Notes: generated from the letters alone by a model not told the origin. Shown: positions 39,567 to 52,994, numbered from the stretch's first letter. The stretch is DNA of 64,000 bases from Rhyzopertha dominica (GCA_025024175.1 QCXZ01000086.1:25758245-25822244), one strand, 5' to 3'. Numbers and translations: made by a program.

Positions 39567-40035
39567 TTTGTTCTTTTTGGACCTTAAAATTTTTGCATCT
39601 CCGATTTGTATAATTTCAAGAATATTTACTAATCTGGACCTCCTGAATTTCGGAATGGTATCCGTTGGTCGCTAGCTACTACGGTTCGCTCTAAATGTGG
39701 CGTAAATTAGGCCGCTCGACGTCCTAGCTCATTTCTGGTCAAATTTTTGAAATCTGCAGCTCAAAATACATATGTGTGTCGATTTTGAGCTAAAATTAGT
39801 TTTCACCGAAAAATCACAAAACATCAAAGGCTAACCCCTTTGTTCTTTTTGAGCCTTAAAATTTTTACACCTCCGATTTGTATAATTTCAAGCATATTTA
39901 CTAATCTGGACCTCCTGAATTTCGGAATGGTATCCGTTTGTCGCTAGCTGCAACGGTTCGCTCTAAATGTGGCGTAAATTAGGCCGCCCGACGTCCTAGC
40001 TCATTTCTGATCAAATTTATGGAATCTGCAGCTCA
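39567..40035. repeat. Tandem duplication, two 197-bp copies with a 272-bp period
   Basis: Copy A is 39567-39763 and copy B is 39839-40035. By my count they differ at 12 of 197 positions with no gaps. The 75-bp spacer belongs to the same period and contains a perfect 9-bp inverted repeat at the end of copy A (GCTCAAAAT 39759-39767 against ATTTTGAGC 39782-39790). The arrangement suggests a short satellite-like array or a recent duplication of part of a mobile element. The family is not recognised. Confidence 0.85.
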
Positions 40036-42299
40036 GATTCTGAAACTTATTTACCTCTTATTTCATATCAGCATATCAGCAGCAGCGATTCCCGGTGGAA
40101 ATTTTTGCCCAGTTCACAGAGTTAGATCCATGGTTTACGGCTGCAATCTTCGCCAGTTTACTGCACATTAGCGTGCAGTAAAATTTTCAAATCTTCGATC
40201 ACGGAGCCACCCTCTGAATTATTCGAGCGGTACATTCTATTCTGGTCGCGTTCTGCATCTATAATACAATATTTCCAGATCTCCCAGTTCCTCAAACCGA
40301 TTTGTGGCGGCCCTTCTGCCGGGCTGTTATTGTGGCCTTCGGAGCAATGAAAACGACAAACGCTTTATTGCTATACATCCTTTGTTTCATTTCTGTATAG
40401 TACTCGCAGTTACGTGTGAAGTTTTTCAACACTCACGCGAAAATTTTGGTATAATTTGACTTATTCAATTCCCAAATCAAAGAATAACTTCAAAGCTTTA
40501 ATGCGATTAGCTTTAATTTTAGAAAGAAATTCAACCAGCAACATACTTATAATAACATCTGGCTATTCTTACCGTAGCTAAGCTGCTATTTTGCATTCAA
40601 TGCTGGTTTTACGCCGTTTATATTCATTCCAGACGCTCTCAAGAATGTTTGAAGTGTTCTATCTGTAAACACAAAGAATAGTAGAAGAACTGTTGCTGGA
40701 AAGGGTGAGGTATTTATTTAACTGCCAGTGCAATTACGAATTAATCCCTTTGCAGGATGAGTAGAGCCGCCCAGAGTCCTTAATCCATATTTCCCGCAAT
40801 TCAGGATTTTCTTTTAATTAAGTGGTATATGGTGTTTGTATATATAGTGCCGCAGGGGAAAAATCTTTCCTACAAAGTTTTTCACCAGTCATTTTTATGA
40901 TTCGTCCAGATGAAACGGAAACGCCTTCTGATTTACGACGGAGCAGTTGCACGACGAAAATACTAAGCAAGCCGTATTATACCAATTTTCATTTATTATC
41001 TTGGCATTTGTTTCAGTCGCTGAATACAAATTGCACATTTCCTAATCGGAGCGATCTCACACTAACAATTAGCAGCGCGGCCCGTATCTCATGCTCGCCG
41101 GTATAAATCTTTTCGAAATTTTACGACACAATAACCTCATTTCCGGGTACACAATAGAGGGCCCTTCCGCCACTGCTGCTGCACCCTTTCGTCAAGATGC
41201 AGTTTAATTACAACTGATCCAAATCGTGTGAAGGATTTTTGGGCTCAAAATTAATTGTTTCATTAATGGGGAGGCCGTTTTTCAGACAGATCATCGTTTG
41301 TTATATTCATGTCAAAGAGCTTTTGTATTTTTTGAGGATTCCTAATTATATTTACACAATTTTAACAATTAGGAAACAACAAAGGGAAAGGGGTAATTAA
41401 TCCAGTGAACCTGCACGAGGCCCCGAAAATTCCTTTTTTTTAATTAGCCCTTGCCACTTTGTACGCCCTTCAGACGTCCTCATCTCTTTATGTATTTATA
41501 AGCGGAAAATCCTTTTTGCTGTTCAGCACGGGTCTTTTTTATACAATTTTATTATTATATGCTTGGCAGGGTCCAATATTTTTTTGAGGGTGGGAGGGGT
41601 AAACCGAAGAAAAACTAAAAGAGGTACTCCAAAGTCAAGCACTACTTAATCACAAGATAATACGCTTTTCATGTTTTAGCCTCACTGTAATGTTATATGG
41701 TCTTGATATTGCTTGTACAACGCGTATTATTCTTCTTCAGGCGCTCCAGAAGATTTCAATTTTATTTGTTATTTATTATTTCGGTTTCAACAAAATCCTG
41801 CCGTTGTAGAGAATTTAATTTTTGTAGAACTGAGCGAATCCGCGCCGCTTTTTATTACGGTTCCTTTATTGGAATAATTGTGTCGTGTATAATGCCGTGC
41901 AATATTATAGCAGAGTAGCTCATAAATATAACGGTACCTGCACTGCAGTGTTAATTATAGCATCTTACTAGTGTCACCTTCACGCAGAAAATAATTACAA
42001 AGCTTTCGGCTTAATAAAAGAAAAGGTAACGACGTGGCCCTAGTTTGTTAGCACGGTGCTGTTGAGCGATGTGAGCGCAAAAACAGGAATATTATCTTAC
42101 GCTTCCATGATCAGACCCATAAAAGTTCCTCTTCAAAGAGGGAACTCTAAACTGACATTTACGCTGATGGCACATAATTTAATTATGAACTTACTTATAT
42201 TCAACTTCCATCAGTTGTGAGAGAAATTCGTAACATGAGTAGGTTCTGCAGGAAGTACTTACGGGAATTTTAGCATCCGCTTTTCTTTCAGGTTAGTTA
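40036..42299. other. Noncoding intronic sequence
   Basis: GC-richer parts occur near 40090-40330 and 41040-41170. A 94-codon frame at 40822-41106 has no motif. No gene or element recognised. Confidence 0.55.
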
Positions 42300-42790
42300 T
42301 TTAAGTGATCTTTATACATTTTTGATTTGTGTACAAACATTAATACGTTGTAAAAGTTGAACTCTCTGGAGCACGTCGTCATCATTTATCAAAGCGTCAA
42401 TTCTAGTTTGAATCACGAGAGTTTTCAAAGTTCCCATAAAAAGTAATCAATCGGAATCATGTCAGGGGATCGAGTTGGGCAATTTGCCTCTACCTATTCA
42501 TCTATTTGGATACTGCTCGTTCAGATAATTAAGTACATTTAACGTAAAATGTGTTGTAATTTTAGCAATTTAGTAGAGGTGGTAAAATGACAGGATTAAC
42601 TATAAAAGTGTCCATGATTCCCGCCCACACATTGATCTTAGTCATAACTGGTTATCTTAGTAGCATGGGTGCATGTTCATTGTGCACGTCGGTTATGCCA
42701 CTACGCGTTCATCTCGTATCTTCTGCATTTCTAAAGTAAAATTGATAGCTCATCATGGGAATTTTATTACTATGTCAACGCACGATGTTT
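42300..42790 (-). mobile_element. Eroded Tc1/mariner transposase remnant with internal deletion
   Basis: On the minus strand several blocks of a mariner-type transposase appear in order, in shifting frames: a possible first catalytic region (DELSIL, near 42750), INVWAGI (near 42620-42640), the third catalytic Asp block PTRSPDMIPIDYFLW (near 42432-42478), and a C-terminal tail with LQRVQLLQRINVC (ending near 42315). The part with the second catalytic Asp between VWAG and RSPD is mostly missing. Stops and frameshifts show it is inactive. Terminal repeats were not found. It is more decayed than the 45.4-47.5 kb copy and appears to be a different subfamily. Confidence 0.7.
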
Positions 42791-45382
42791 AAAATATAGA
42801 CGCTGTTCACCGAATCTTGTTGGAGTAGCAGGCGGGCAGAATTTGTGCGGCTAATCTGTACACTTTGCATGCGCGGTTGGGCTTTCCTGCTTAGCAAGTG
42901 AAATATATGTAAACTAGACCTTAGCATTTAGTATACAATCTTCTTCAGCAACATTCGGTAGCCGGTTTCACCGTGTGTCCCGGCTGAACTTCCGGCGTCC
43001 ATTATAATTTTGTTAATAGTCGGCACAAGATGTTGCCGAAGAAATATAAGGCTAATTACGTACAGAAAAAAATGAATAATTAACTACTTAATTTATTTTC
43101 ACGGCGGCTGCTTCCCTTAAATACTGAAATATATGCGTGCTTAAAATTGTACTTGGAAGTAACCGGAACACATTAAGAGGAATAGTGATAATTTAACCGC
43201 CTCTAAGCAATAAAGTTGGCTGTTCTGTTGTTTCTTGAATTAATACCTACTCTGAGCTCATTGTTTTGACAATTTCCGGAGTCCATGATAATTCCTGGAA
43301 GATGGAAACCTCGAAGGAGGAAATGTCTGTCGGGTGCTACTTAATAAAATGACATAATTTTTCAACGCGAGCCTTCTTCCACTTGTTACCATAATACCAC
43401 ACCTTGAGAACAATAGCCGTCCTTCATAGCTTATTAATTTTTGTGGAGAGCTGACTCGCAATTTTCTTGCATCCGTTGAAACATTTTTGATTCAATTTGT
43501 ATGGAAAAAACCCTTTTCCAATTCGTCAATGACAATGATTTTGTGCGTGTGCACAATAAAAAAACACGAAACCCTCTTACGTTTACTTTAAATGTATAGC
43601 TAGATTTCCAGTGGTTAATAATATATATAAAAACAGTAACGTCCAATATATACTAGCATAATGGTTTGATTTTAATAAATAAATCAGGGCTCTATTCTTT
43701 TCGTTATCGGGTTTTCTCAACTTTTTTAAGTTAACAAAATAGAAAATAACAAGTACTTGTTGAGTCACCGAAGAATAGACTCTACTATACATGAAAATGA
43801 ATATAGCTATAGTTTCCCTATCAATCTAACAACGCCGTCGGCCGATATTTGTATTATATATATCAAGAGAAAGTTACAAGGGTTTGTGGCCGCCTTACCG
43901 CTTGGAGTAAAAGCGTAAAATATTTTTTTTTGTACAGAAGAATATTGTCTAGCGAAGCACCATAATAAATTCTAAAATTACATCAATTTTTGCATCTAAT
44001 TAACATGAAAGACAAGCAATTTCAGCGCAAACTTTTGATACCTACATCAACCCTATAAGCCCACTGCAAGGGCTAGAGATCACATACAACAGAAGGTAAA
44101 TCCTTTTAGTGTTTAGTGTCTATTACTCCTTCAAATCATCGTGAAAACTTGACGTTTTAATCGTGTTTTTTCAGCGCTCATAGCCAGGCTCTTACAGTCG
44201 TATTCAATAAGAATGGGCTAGACCACACTTTCTACGCCACTTTGAAATGCATTTGCGATATGTGTAGTACGCCGTTTCTCTGGCAGCTCGTTCCCATCTG
44301 AATAATTCAAGATGGGTGTCCTGTCAATCGAACTGTCCGTACAATCAATGCAATTAATATCTTATTCATAACAGCTCCCGATAATTTCCTTTTGATTTCG
44401 GACTGAAGCGCCGGAAATAGCGTTCCCCTAAAAATGACTGGAGAGGCGCGTCTCCAGAATTTATCGTTAATAAGTCGTACACGAAGCAGGTCACGTTCAT
44501 CCGTTTTTTGAAAAACAAGGCTCGGGATAACCGGTGAATAATAACTTTGCGACCTGTTTAACTTTTACTCATGTCAATCACCCTGCTAATCCCTTGCAAA
44601 TATACAGCCGGGGATATCTTAAATGCGATTTTGCGAGGGGACTCTTTAATCTTTTGAGCCTGAACTCCTGAAATGGGGTGCTGGCGCTCTGAAGGCGCGC
44701 CGCACAGCAGCTACGTTAGGGGTAGTAATAACGAGTGGTTGTTCTACGTTCTACAATGCGGTTGCAGAACTAGCGCAATAATTCCGGGTTTACACGATAT
44801 GAACATATACCTGTACGAATAGTTTTTATTTATTTTACTGGCGGGCGAATAAAACATTCTCGGGATCGAGAAATGGCTTTATATATAACGGTGTTTCCAT
44901 ATCGGCAACTGGTGAAGTGGGCGCTTATTTTTTCACTCACAACCAATGTTCAGAGACCTCATTGATTAAGAACAAATATGGTAGTTTTTGTCTACTTTTT
45001 TCTCCTCTAATAGTCGATACCTATATGGTTGATTTTACCGTTTCCATCATATTTGCACGTATTTCAACACCATACCTCTGATGCTGAGTACAATACGCGC
45101 TTAACATGATTTGATATTTTTTCGTTAACACATAATATAAGATAAGCATTCATTTATCTCCAAACATTCAGTAGTTTCTGAGAGGTGCTCTCCTGTAAAA
45201 AATAGGTTACCGTTTCTTACTTTTCTTAGGTCCTCTACTTTTGAAAAGGTATATAATTTAAACACTTACAAAACTTAAAATGCGATTACAGTAGTTTTTA
45301 TAAAAAATTGCTGTTTTAAGGAATATTATCTTACCTTTGCTTGTATCGGTTTGAATTTTCTTTTGTACAACATGCAAATCAC
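42791..45382. other. Noncoding intronic sequence
   Basis: AT-rich with a GC-richer part near 44240-44720. Short overlapping frames only. No feature recognised. Confidence 0.55.
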
Positions 45383-45384
45383 TA

Positions 45385-45652
45385 TACAGGGTGATTTTTT
45401 GAAAACTTCACACCTTAAATAACTTTAAATATAGTAAAAATTTAAAAATTTGCAAAAACTGGTAAACTTTTGTTTGCAGGGGGACAACTTTTGAGATAAG
45501 TTTTTGATGGATAGCGCTTACTCTCTGAGCAGGGTAGACACCCCTTTAAAAATTTTAAATGGAACTATCCATCTTGTGATACATCATTTGAAAGCTTATT
45601 TCACAAAGAGTCTGGTTAGTTTTACCACGTTTAACTTATTGACGGGGTAATA
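45385..45652 (+). repeat. Left terminal inverted repeat of the mariner-type element
   Basis: Runs from TACAGGGTG to about TTGACGGGGTAAT. It matches the reverse complement of 47297-47549 with scattered differences and small gaps. Confidence 0.85.
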
Positions 45653-45901
45653 GATTAATAGTGCCTACGAAACAGGTTGCTTATTAAATTGAATATTTTG
45701 GACTCTTTTCAACAAAATGTATTTTATTTTAGAGCGGAAATAAAATTTGTCCTTACGAGAACCCAAAATTTAAACAAACAACTTGTAAAAAATATGACAC
45801 TCCCAGAATACTCAAAATTTTCTTTTAACATTATTATTAACATTAAAGTATTTATCGTGTAATTTTTTAGAAAGTCCATGTCCACGAAAAAGAAAAATGA
45901 T

Positions 45902-46943
45902 TTATTTGTAACTCCAAAAACAGTGCTGCACTTTTCGGAAAGTTTCAGGTGGAATCCTCCTGCACTCGTTAATAATTCTTTCTCGCAGATCGTCCAGGCT
46001 AGTAGGTTGTGTTTTGTAAACCACAGATTTTAAATGACCCCATAGAAAGAAATCTAAAGCAGTCAAATCGGGTGATCGTGGCGGCCATTCAATTGTTCCA
46101 CGCCTACCAATCCAGTGAAGAGGAAATCTATGATTTAACCAATTTCGCACATTAATGGCGTAATGCGGTGGGGCTCCATCATGTTGGTAAAACAATTCGT
46201 ATTCATCCAACATTGGATTTCCTTCAGGGTCACGTTGGTTTTCTAATTGCTCTGTGATTAAAGGATCAATAACGTTATCAAGTAATTCTAAATACATTCC
46301 CCCATTTAGCGTCCCATCAATGAAAATTGGACCTACAATTGCGTTGCCAAGTATTCCAGCCCAGACGTTCAGCTTCTGAGGAACTTGTGTATGACCTTCT
46401 CAAAAAATATAAGGATTTTCGTCACTCCAGTACCTGACGTTATGTTTATTTACAGAGCCGTTCAAAAAAATGTGCATTCATCACTGAAGCAGATATTTTT
46501 TATTAGATTTGGATTTACTATAATCTTTTCTGTCATAATTTCGCANAATTGCAGTCTTCTATCGAAGTCATCTTCGCCGAGTTCCTGGAGAGTTTTCATC
46601 TTATAGGGATGGAATTTGTGCAGTTTTGTAACTTTCCTTACAGATGAATCAGAAAGTCCAGTGGCTGTAGAAATGCTACGCAAAGAGCTAGTTGGATCCA
46701 TTGCAAAATGACCAAGTACTTCAAGTTGGGCCATTTCATCAACGACTCTATTCCCTGCCCTTTTTTTTTGTTTGCTACAGATCCAGTGTCTTGAAATTTC
46801 TGCACGAGATCGAGAATGTACCTAGCGTCAACATTTTTATCGGGGTGCCGTTCGTTAAACACCCTTGCTGACGCACGAGCACAGCTATGCTCAGCACCGT
46901 AAATAAAAATTATTTCTACTCTTTCGGCAGTTGAATAAACCAT
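45902..46943 (-). pseudogene. Mariner-type transposase, broken by two frameshifts and a stop
   Basis: The reading starts at an ATG (46941-46943) with MVYSTAERVEIIF and an N-terminal helix-turn-helix region. A shift at a run of nine T (46761-46769) leads to a second frame with LEVLGHFAMDPTSSLR and the first catalytic region FSDECTFF. A second shift lies at a run of seven A (46464-46470). An in-frame stop follows at 46400-46402. The last frame has the second Asp in QHDGAPPHYA and the third in RSPDLTALDFFLWG, separated by 36 residues on my count. All three catalytic Asp are therefore present but in separate frames. The known role is cut-and-paste transposition. This copy cannot make the enzyme as sequenced. 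Homopolymer shifts could in part be sequencing errors, but the stop is not at such a run. Confidence 0.88.
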
Positions 46944-47296
46944 TATCACTGGGACTCTCACTTTAAAATTTCACGCGATTTATAAAAAGGAATGTGAACA
47001 AAAAGATGGTCGTGCTAAAGAAGTAGCCAAAAAGTTGAAACAAAAAATTGGAAACACAAAGTAGATAATTATTTAGCCAATTCAGTATAAACTGTCGAGT
47101 TGCAATATCAAGTAATGCCGAAAGAAAATTTTAAGTATTTTTGGCATTTTGCTTAGGTGTAACAATTATTTTTTAACAAGTTTTTTTAGGTTTAAGTAAG
47201 GACAATTTTTATTGTAACTGCAAGACAATAAATTTTGTTAAAAAAAGTCCAAAATATTCCATTTTATAAGCCACTTGCTACAATGCACTTTTTGAC

Positions 47297-47549
47297 CCAC
47301 TACCCCGTCAATGGGTAAAAAATAGTAAAACTAATTACATGGCAAGACGCCTTGTGTAATAAGCTTTTAAATGATGTATCGTAAGATGGGTAGTTTCATT
47401 TAAAATTTTTGAAGGGGTATCTACCCAGCTAAGAGGGTAAGCGCTATCCATTAAAAACTTATCTCAAAAGTTGTCCCCTTGCAAAATTTTAAATTTTTCC
47501 TCTATTTAAAGTTATTTAAGGTGTGAAGTTTTCAAAAAATCACCCTGTA
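47297..47549 (-). repeat. Right terminal inverted repeat of the mariner-type element
   Basis: Ends ATCACCCTGTA before the flanking TA. Inner end near CTACCCCGTCAATGGG. Mirrors the left repeat. Confidence 0.85.
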
Positions 47550-47551
47550 TA

Positions 47552-50500
47552 GATAAATGCCATCTGCAGGTACATAAGATACTGTAGATTATTCTTTTAT
47601 ATTTTTTTGAAACATCATTAATGAGCTTTACTGTTTAAAGCTTTGGGTGACGTAACACGAGTTTTGAGGTAGCGCAGCATTAATAAGAAATTGAGTTTAG
47701 AATTAGAATTATAAATGGTACGCAAGGAAACCAACTGTCGTCGCATAACAATTTCAACCTCGACAGTTGATGACTGCTTTGTGACAACATCAGAGGCGAC
47801 CTGGCGTTGCGTTTGTGCTCAGGGATTGTTAATTTGGTCGGTTTCGGGCCGTGTATAAACGGCATCGTGCGGGACATTTTAGATTTGCATGCAAATAAGA
47901 AAATTATCCGTCATATGTCGCGATTCATGAATAAATCGTTGGGTAACAGCAACATGTGGTGCCATTAGCGGCGAGTTTCGACGTTTCCGACATGAATTAA
48001 ATAATCCAAGGGCAATGTTTTCGAAACCGGATGATGAGGCCCTCAGTCGTGTCGTCTTGGGCGTGTTTGCACGTCTCCCCTCGTAGATGGGAGGGTGTCT
48101 AATCGCCAAAACGTGACTAGCGGAGAAAGCACACAAACATGCATGATATCCGCGGAGACGTGCAAGTTACTTGCACTGTTATCGCGGATATTTACGAATA
48201 TCGGGTTCTAAAAGCTATGTGCATTCATGAATCCCATTTTTCCTTACACACAAGGACTTTTATAGAAACTGGATCCTCACCGATGGGCTCTTTTTTGCTA
48301 TAATAGTTATCTAGTTCTTTGCAATTGTAATTCAAGAATCCTTAAATTATAGATAACTATTAGAAACGTAACAGAATTGTTGGTTTTGTCTAGATTTGTT
48401 ATTTTAGTCAAACAAGTAATCCTTGTTTAATATTAACATTAAATTAACAGTAACGAACGAAGGATACCGACTAATTCAAATTGCAGCACCTCTAGAACGT
48501 TTATTACCTTCGTGAAATAGTTACCCTAGCAATTTAATTACTAACTAATGTGAGAGACCAGAATCGTTTGATACGTCACGACGCCTCCCCAGATTCGTTG
48601 GCGCGAGCAGTAGCAGCTTGAAAAAAATTAATCTGCCAAGCGTGTTTTTACGTCCTTTGGTGCGATGTAATCACGAAATGGATAATTTTGCGTGTTCATA
48701 CATGCCCCGCGCGCAGCTCAGTTAATTAAGAGGCTTTTTTTATATCCTCCGCCGTAGGCGGACGATGGAATCAGGTGAGAAACACTAAAACACGTTCGTG
48801 TTTAACGAATTGGTATAATTGCTCCGCATGAGGCGGAAAATAAATAATGCCGCGTTAACAAACCTAATAATTATTCTATTAAAATGAGCATGTATATGTA
48901 GCTAGGTATTACAGGCTGACCAACTAATAATCAATCAAAAAAATTAAAATATGCAATAGGTACACTTGCATGCAGCACTTGGATGGATATATATCGTTTC
49001 TTTTTGCTGAAGAATCCTAAAGGGGCGAACCGAGGCCATAAATTCAGATTGATATATTTTTAATTATGCTCGGTACTGGAGGAAATTGTAAACCTTTCAA
49101 ACTGGCTTCCTCTTTTTGTAGAAAAGATCGTGCTCATGACGATTTTCTAAAGAAATAGATGCTGAATTTTGTGCCATCATATTAACTGTATAAACACCAT
49201 CGTTTTAAAAATAATGATAATTTTTGAAGTATCTGCATTAAATAAAATGTCCAATTCAATTGGAGTTTCTAATGGTGCCATCACTTGACAAGTAAAAATA
49301 TTTTTAGGACGCAAGTCTGCAATAAGCATGTTGGCAAATAATAAATGAAAAAATTAGTACGTTTTGTAATAAATTTGGAGCTAAGCAGAAAACGAATGGT
49401 TGGAGAAAACAGCGTGCAAGCATCTCTTTATGTATTAAGAATGGAAGCTATTTGAGAACGTGAAAGCTTCTAGCACGGTATCGCGTTGAAAAATTCCGCA
49501 AATTCTTTCAACCACATTCCTGAAATATGCACCGAGCGAACCGAATGAAACTGATGGGATTGCAGAATGTTTACAAAAATGCCGTTTATCCGCGCTACTC
49601 GAGGTGCTACAGTTTTAGTGTTGTTATTCGCGAGCGCGATGCAGAGAGAAGTCATAACCATACGCGGTTTATTGACTGAAACCTGAACACATGTGAAATA
49701 CATTTAAATCACAAGCGTATCAAACCGTTTCCTCCCCATATTTTATTCATTTCTTTTACTGCGCCGCAACCGAATGGAAGCTTAGAACTGTAAATCGCTT
49801 TCCTAATGACCGACGATTGAATGTAAATTTCAGCAGCGGATCTCACGAGCGTTTGCGCTACACACAATTCTTCGGGGCTATCAAATATTTATGCCTTAAG
49901 ATCCCGTCTTATTTAAAAAAATCATTGTGTCAAGTGTTCTGAATATCGATAACGATTGCTAATAGTGCTGCGATCCTTATAAGACAGCTTCCTTCAGATT
50001 TAGATATGCTTATTCGTATGTATACAGTCTTCCGCTGCATATATAAACTTGAAAGCATTAAGGTTGTAGGGTAGCCCGTTTCTACCCATGCTATTACATG
50101 TAAAAATGACAGAGGGGTGGGAACACTTGATTATCTTTTCTAGTATAATTAGAATAATTTTTTAGGCAAGTCGATTGATCCTCAGTCTACCTTTAGTTAG
50201 TCGTGCTTATTCGCCGTATCATAGTTTAGGATTGTTTACGCCCTTGGCTGTAAATAAATAAATATCACGTCCGAATGTACCGCGCCGTTAATGGATTTTG
50301 GGTATCACACTCTGTGTGGGTTTTGAAAGCATCAGCGATTCGGTCCGTTGCACGGGGCACCAAAAAACAGAAGAAAACCAATGATATACAGCGACAAGTG
50401 AAAGAGGCATACTGGCGGCATAATGATCGGAATCATGTAATAAATTTGGCCGGTAAAAACGACGGTGAAAGAATGATTTGAATTAGTATTTGGATGCGTG

Positions 50501-52429
50501 CCAATTTCGGCGATGTAGTGCCGGCATTAAACTCAATTGCTTCATATATACGTACCGAGCGTTAAATATGCCCGATAAAAAAGAGAACTGCCCGCTTGCC
50601 TGTGAAATAAAATTTCAATACGGCCTGTGAAAAAATCAAGGGTGGTGTGATTTAGGTGCGCTTAATTTGGCGTAACGAAAACATTTATAGAGCTACAGCG
50701 CCATAATTGATACGAGTCATAACGATGCACACAGCTACCCGGCTGAAGTTGCCCATTAGCCAGTTTTGTTGCTTGGTACTTGCTAGAAACCTGCGATATT
50801 ACTGAAATTTTACGGCCGACTTTTATACAACGATACTGCACTGTAAAAGCGCATGCACTCATTCTTTATAATGTCTCGACACATAAATTCTAGGCGCTAG
50901 CAGCACAACTGGTTATTACGTTATAGATAATAAACGTATCACTTAGGGGCAGGCTTACTTTATGCCTACGAAGTAAATAAATTGAAATATTGCTCGAGGG
51001 GGAAAGAAAGTGCCACTTTGTTGCGCAGCTACGAACTATGAGCTTTGCATTGGAGAGGAAACAAGGACGGTATTAGCTCTATTTAAAGGTTTGGTAAGGC
51101 ACTCGCTAAGGCAGGGTTTATATGTTTATAAACATAAAAATTTTATCGCATTTAACAATCAGTAATTATATTTGTCCATATATTATGATAGAGGTCTAAG
51201 ATTACTTATCCTGCATCGCTATCGCTAATGTTTTCCAGAAATTTACTGTTACTGGTCCAATCAGGATTTCAATTTACTTGGATATAGATAGGTGTTTCGA
51301 TTTCAATAACACGCTTTTCATAATTAATCCACTTTTCGTTTCGTTTCGTTATGGACTTCGTTTCTAATAACATCACCACACTATCACTTAAATTAAGAGA
51401 ATTTTGTGTCTCTTAATCCCTTGTTTTAGGCCATTCAAAATAGGGTTGAAAACACATAGTAAGGAGGTAGTCTCGCTACGGTATGTTCTTTTTTTGCAAT
51501 TTAATCGATCCTGTATTGCTGAGGAAGGAATAAAAATAANTTCTAAAAGCTTGACACTTCATTGGCCGCCAAGTCTGCTTAGTTTACCCCTCATTTTGCG
51601 TTTGTCAGCATTATTTTATGCGACCCCCGCTTCTTGTATCAATCTAAAAATTCTAAACCAACCTCCTCCCCAGGGATTTTCTGCATCCCCTTGTCACAGG
51701 TGTACTAAATCGCTCGAATGTTGATTTTTCGACGTCGGTGAAAAATTTGATGACCGGAAAACATTAGACGCCATAAATTCAGAAGCAGCTGAACGAATAA
51801 CGGCCCGTTCGTGCGGGAAATGCGAAAAAACTTCCCGGGGCTAAGAGTTCACTAATATGCATCAGGACATGTGTTTCTGGTCGGTGACGCATGCGGGGTG
51901 TGTGCGAGATATAAATCAGGGAAATCATTTTTCGGATTATCGGAGGATCTTCACCAAAAAAAGTTTTTAATCTTGCCGGAGCCCGGAGACGTCGCTCTGT
52001 TTCGGGAATATATCGAAATATATCAGTCTGCTTTATGGCTGCGTCATTTCAATAAAAAAAGCAAACCACATNCCGCCTCCCTGGACTCNGCAAATAGCAT
52101 CCGATATTGTGAACTTCGGCCGTAAAAGAGGCCATTTCGTAAACGTAGCATAGCAAGCCCACACCTCTGTATGTCGAGTGTCCTTTATTTTGGTCCGAAT
52201 ATTTCTGAAATACTGATAATAAATCTTAGTTCTTCACGGGTGGACACATTACACTAAATGTTTTATTTTAAGATCCCTTGTAATGCTGCCAAATTCAGCA
52301 AAAGTATGTTTCAGTATTAAATTGTAACGCAAAATGGATAAAAATTGAAACGTAGCCTATTAACGCGATCGAAATTTACAGTATACCCCTACTGGGCCGG
52401 AAGTTGGAAAGGACAATTACCAAAGGGAG
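47552..52429. other. Noncoding intronic sequence with GC-richer blocks
   Basis: GC-richer blocks near 47740-48080, 48580-48760, 50280-50640 and 51700-52100 alternate with AT-rich DNA. Frames up to 106 codons overlap without motifs. No RNA gene or element recognised. Confidence 0.5.
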
Positions 52430-52618
52430 ATGTTAAATCTCTGCAGGTACTTCAACTCTAATACCATAATGATCCATAAGACCACAGTTGCCTACAGCGC
52501 TAAAGACCAGGTATTTAACTTAATCAGGGATCAACTGAAGGCTGATGGAGTACAAGAAGAAACAATGGACTGTTACATAACCTGGCCAGGTTGTATATTT
52601 ATATCTAGGAATTCTTAA
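52430..52618 (+). other. Small open frame of coding-like composition, unknown
   Basis: A 62-codon frame whose residues 10-45 (including TVAYSAKDQVFNLIRDQL) look more protein-like than the surrounding chance frames. The pattern of a beta strand followed by an amphipathic helix resembles a ubiquitin-like or Ras-association fold, but I cannot assign a family. TCTCTGCAG precedes residue 6 and could be an acceptor. A GT after CTGGCCAG could be a weak donor. It may be a retrocopy fragment, a piece of a mobile element or chance. Confidence 0.2.
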
Positions 52619-52994
52619 TACATGGAATAAGTTACTTTATAGTAGTAGTATAATATAGTACTGTAGGACCCACAATTGCGTTGTATTTACTTAAATACAC
52701 AATTAGACTGGAGAAAACCTTTACATAGTACATAATTATAATGGAAAAATGAATTTTGTTTTTTGTACATAGATTTGCTGGTTGACATTCTCTCAAAAAA
52801 TGATGGGCATAAAGGACATAAGTAAATATATATTAGTATTACTTCAAGAGTACAGTCAGCTGTACTTAATAAATTGATTCGAGAATGTCCAAAATTAGTT
52901 ACGTTTTAGAATAAAGATTTTTTAATTTAACATTTTCTTTCATATCGTGGGAGAGCAGAGGCGTTAAATTTCTCGCCCGTATAAAGCGCCGAAA
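52619..52994. other. AT-rich intronic sequence
   Basis: No feature recognised. Confidence 0.6.

Larger units (their letters stand above)
45385..47549 (-). mobile_element. Full-length Tc1/mariner element with long inverted repeats
   Basis: The element is 2165 bp. It starts TACAGGGTGATTTTTTG and ends with the reverse complement, flanked by a TA on each side (45383-45384 and 47550-47551), the hallmark target duplication of Tc1/mariner. The terminal inverted repeats are unusually long, about 268 nt on the left (to 45652) and about 253 nt on the right (from 47297). The first 45 or so bases are nearly identical and the rest is diverged. A disabled transposase lies inside on the minus strand (separate entry). 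It inserted in dpr intron 2, antisense to the gene. Confidence 0.9.
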
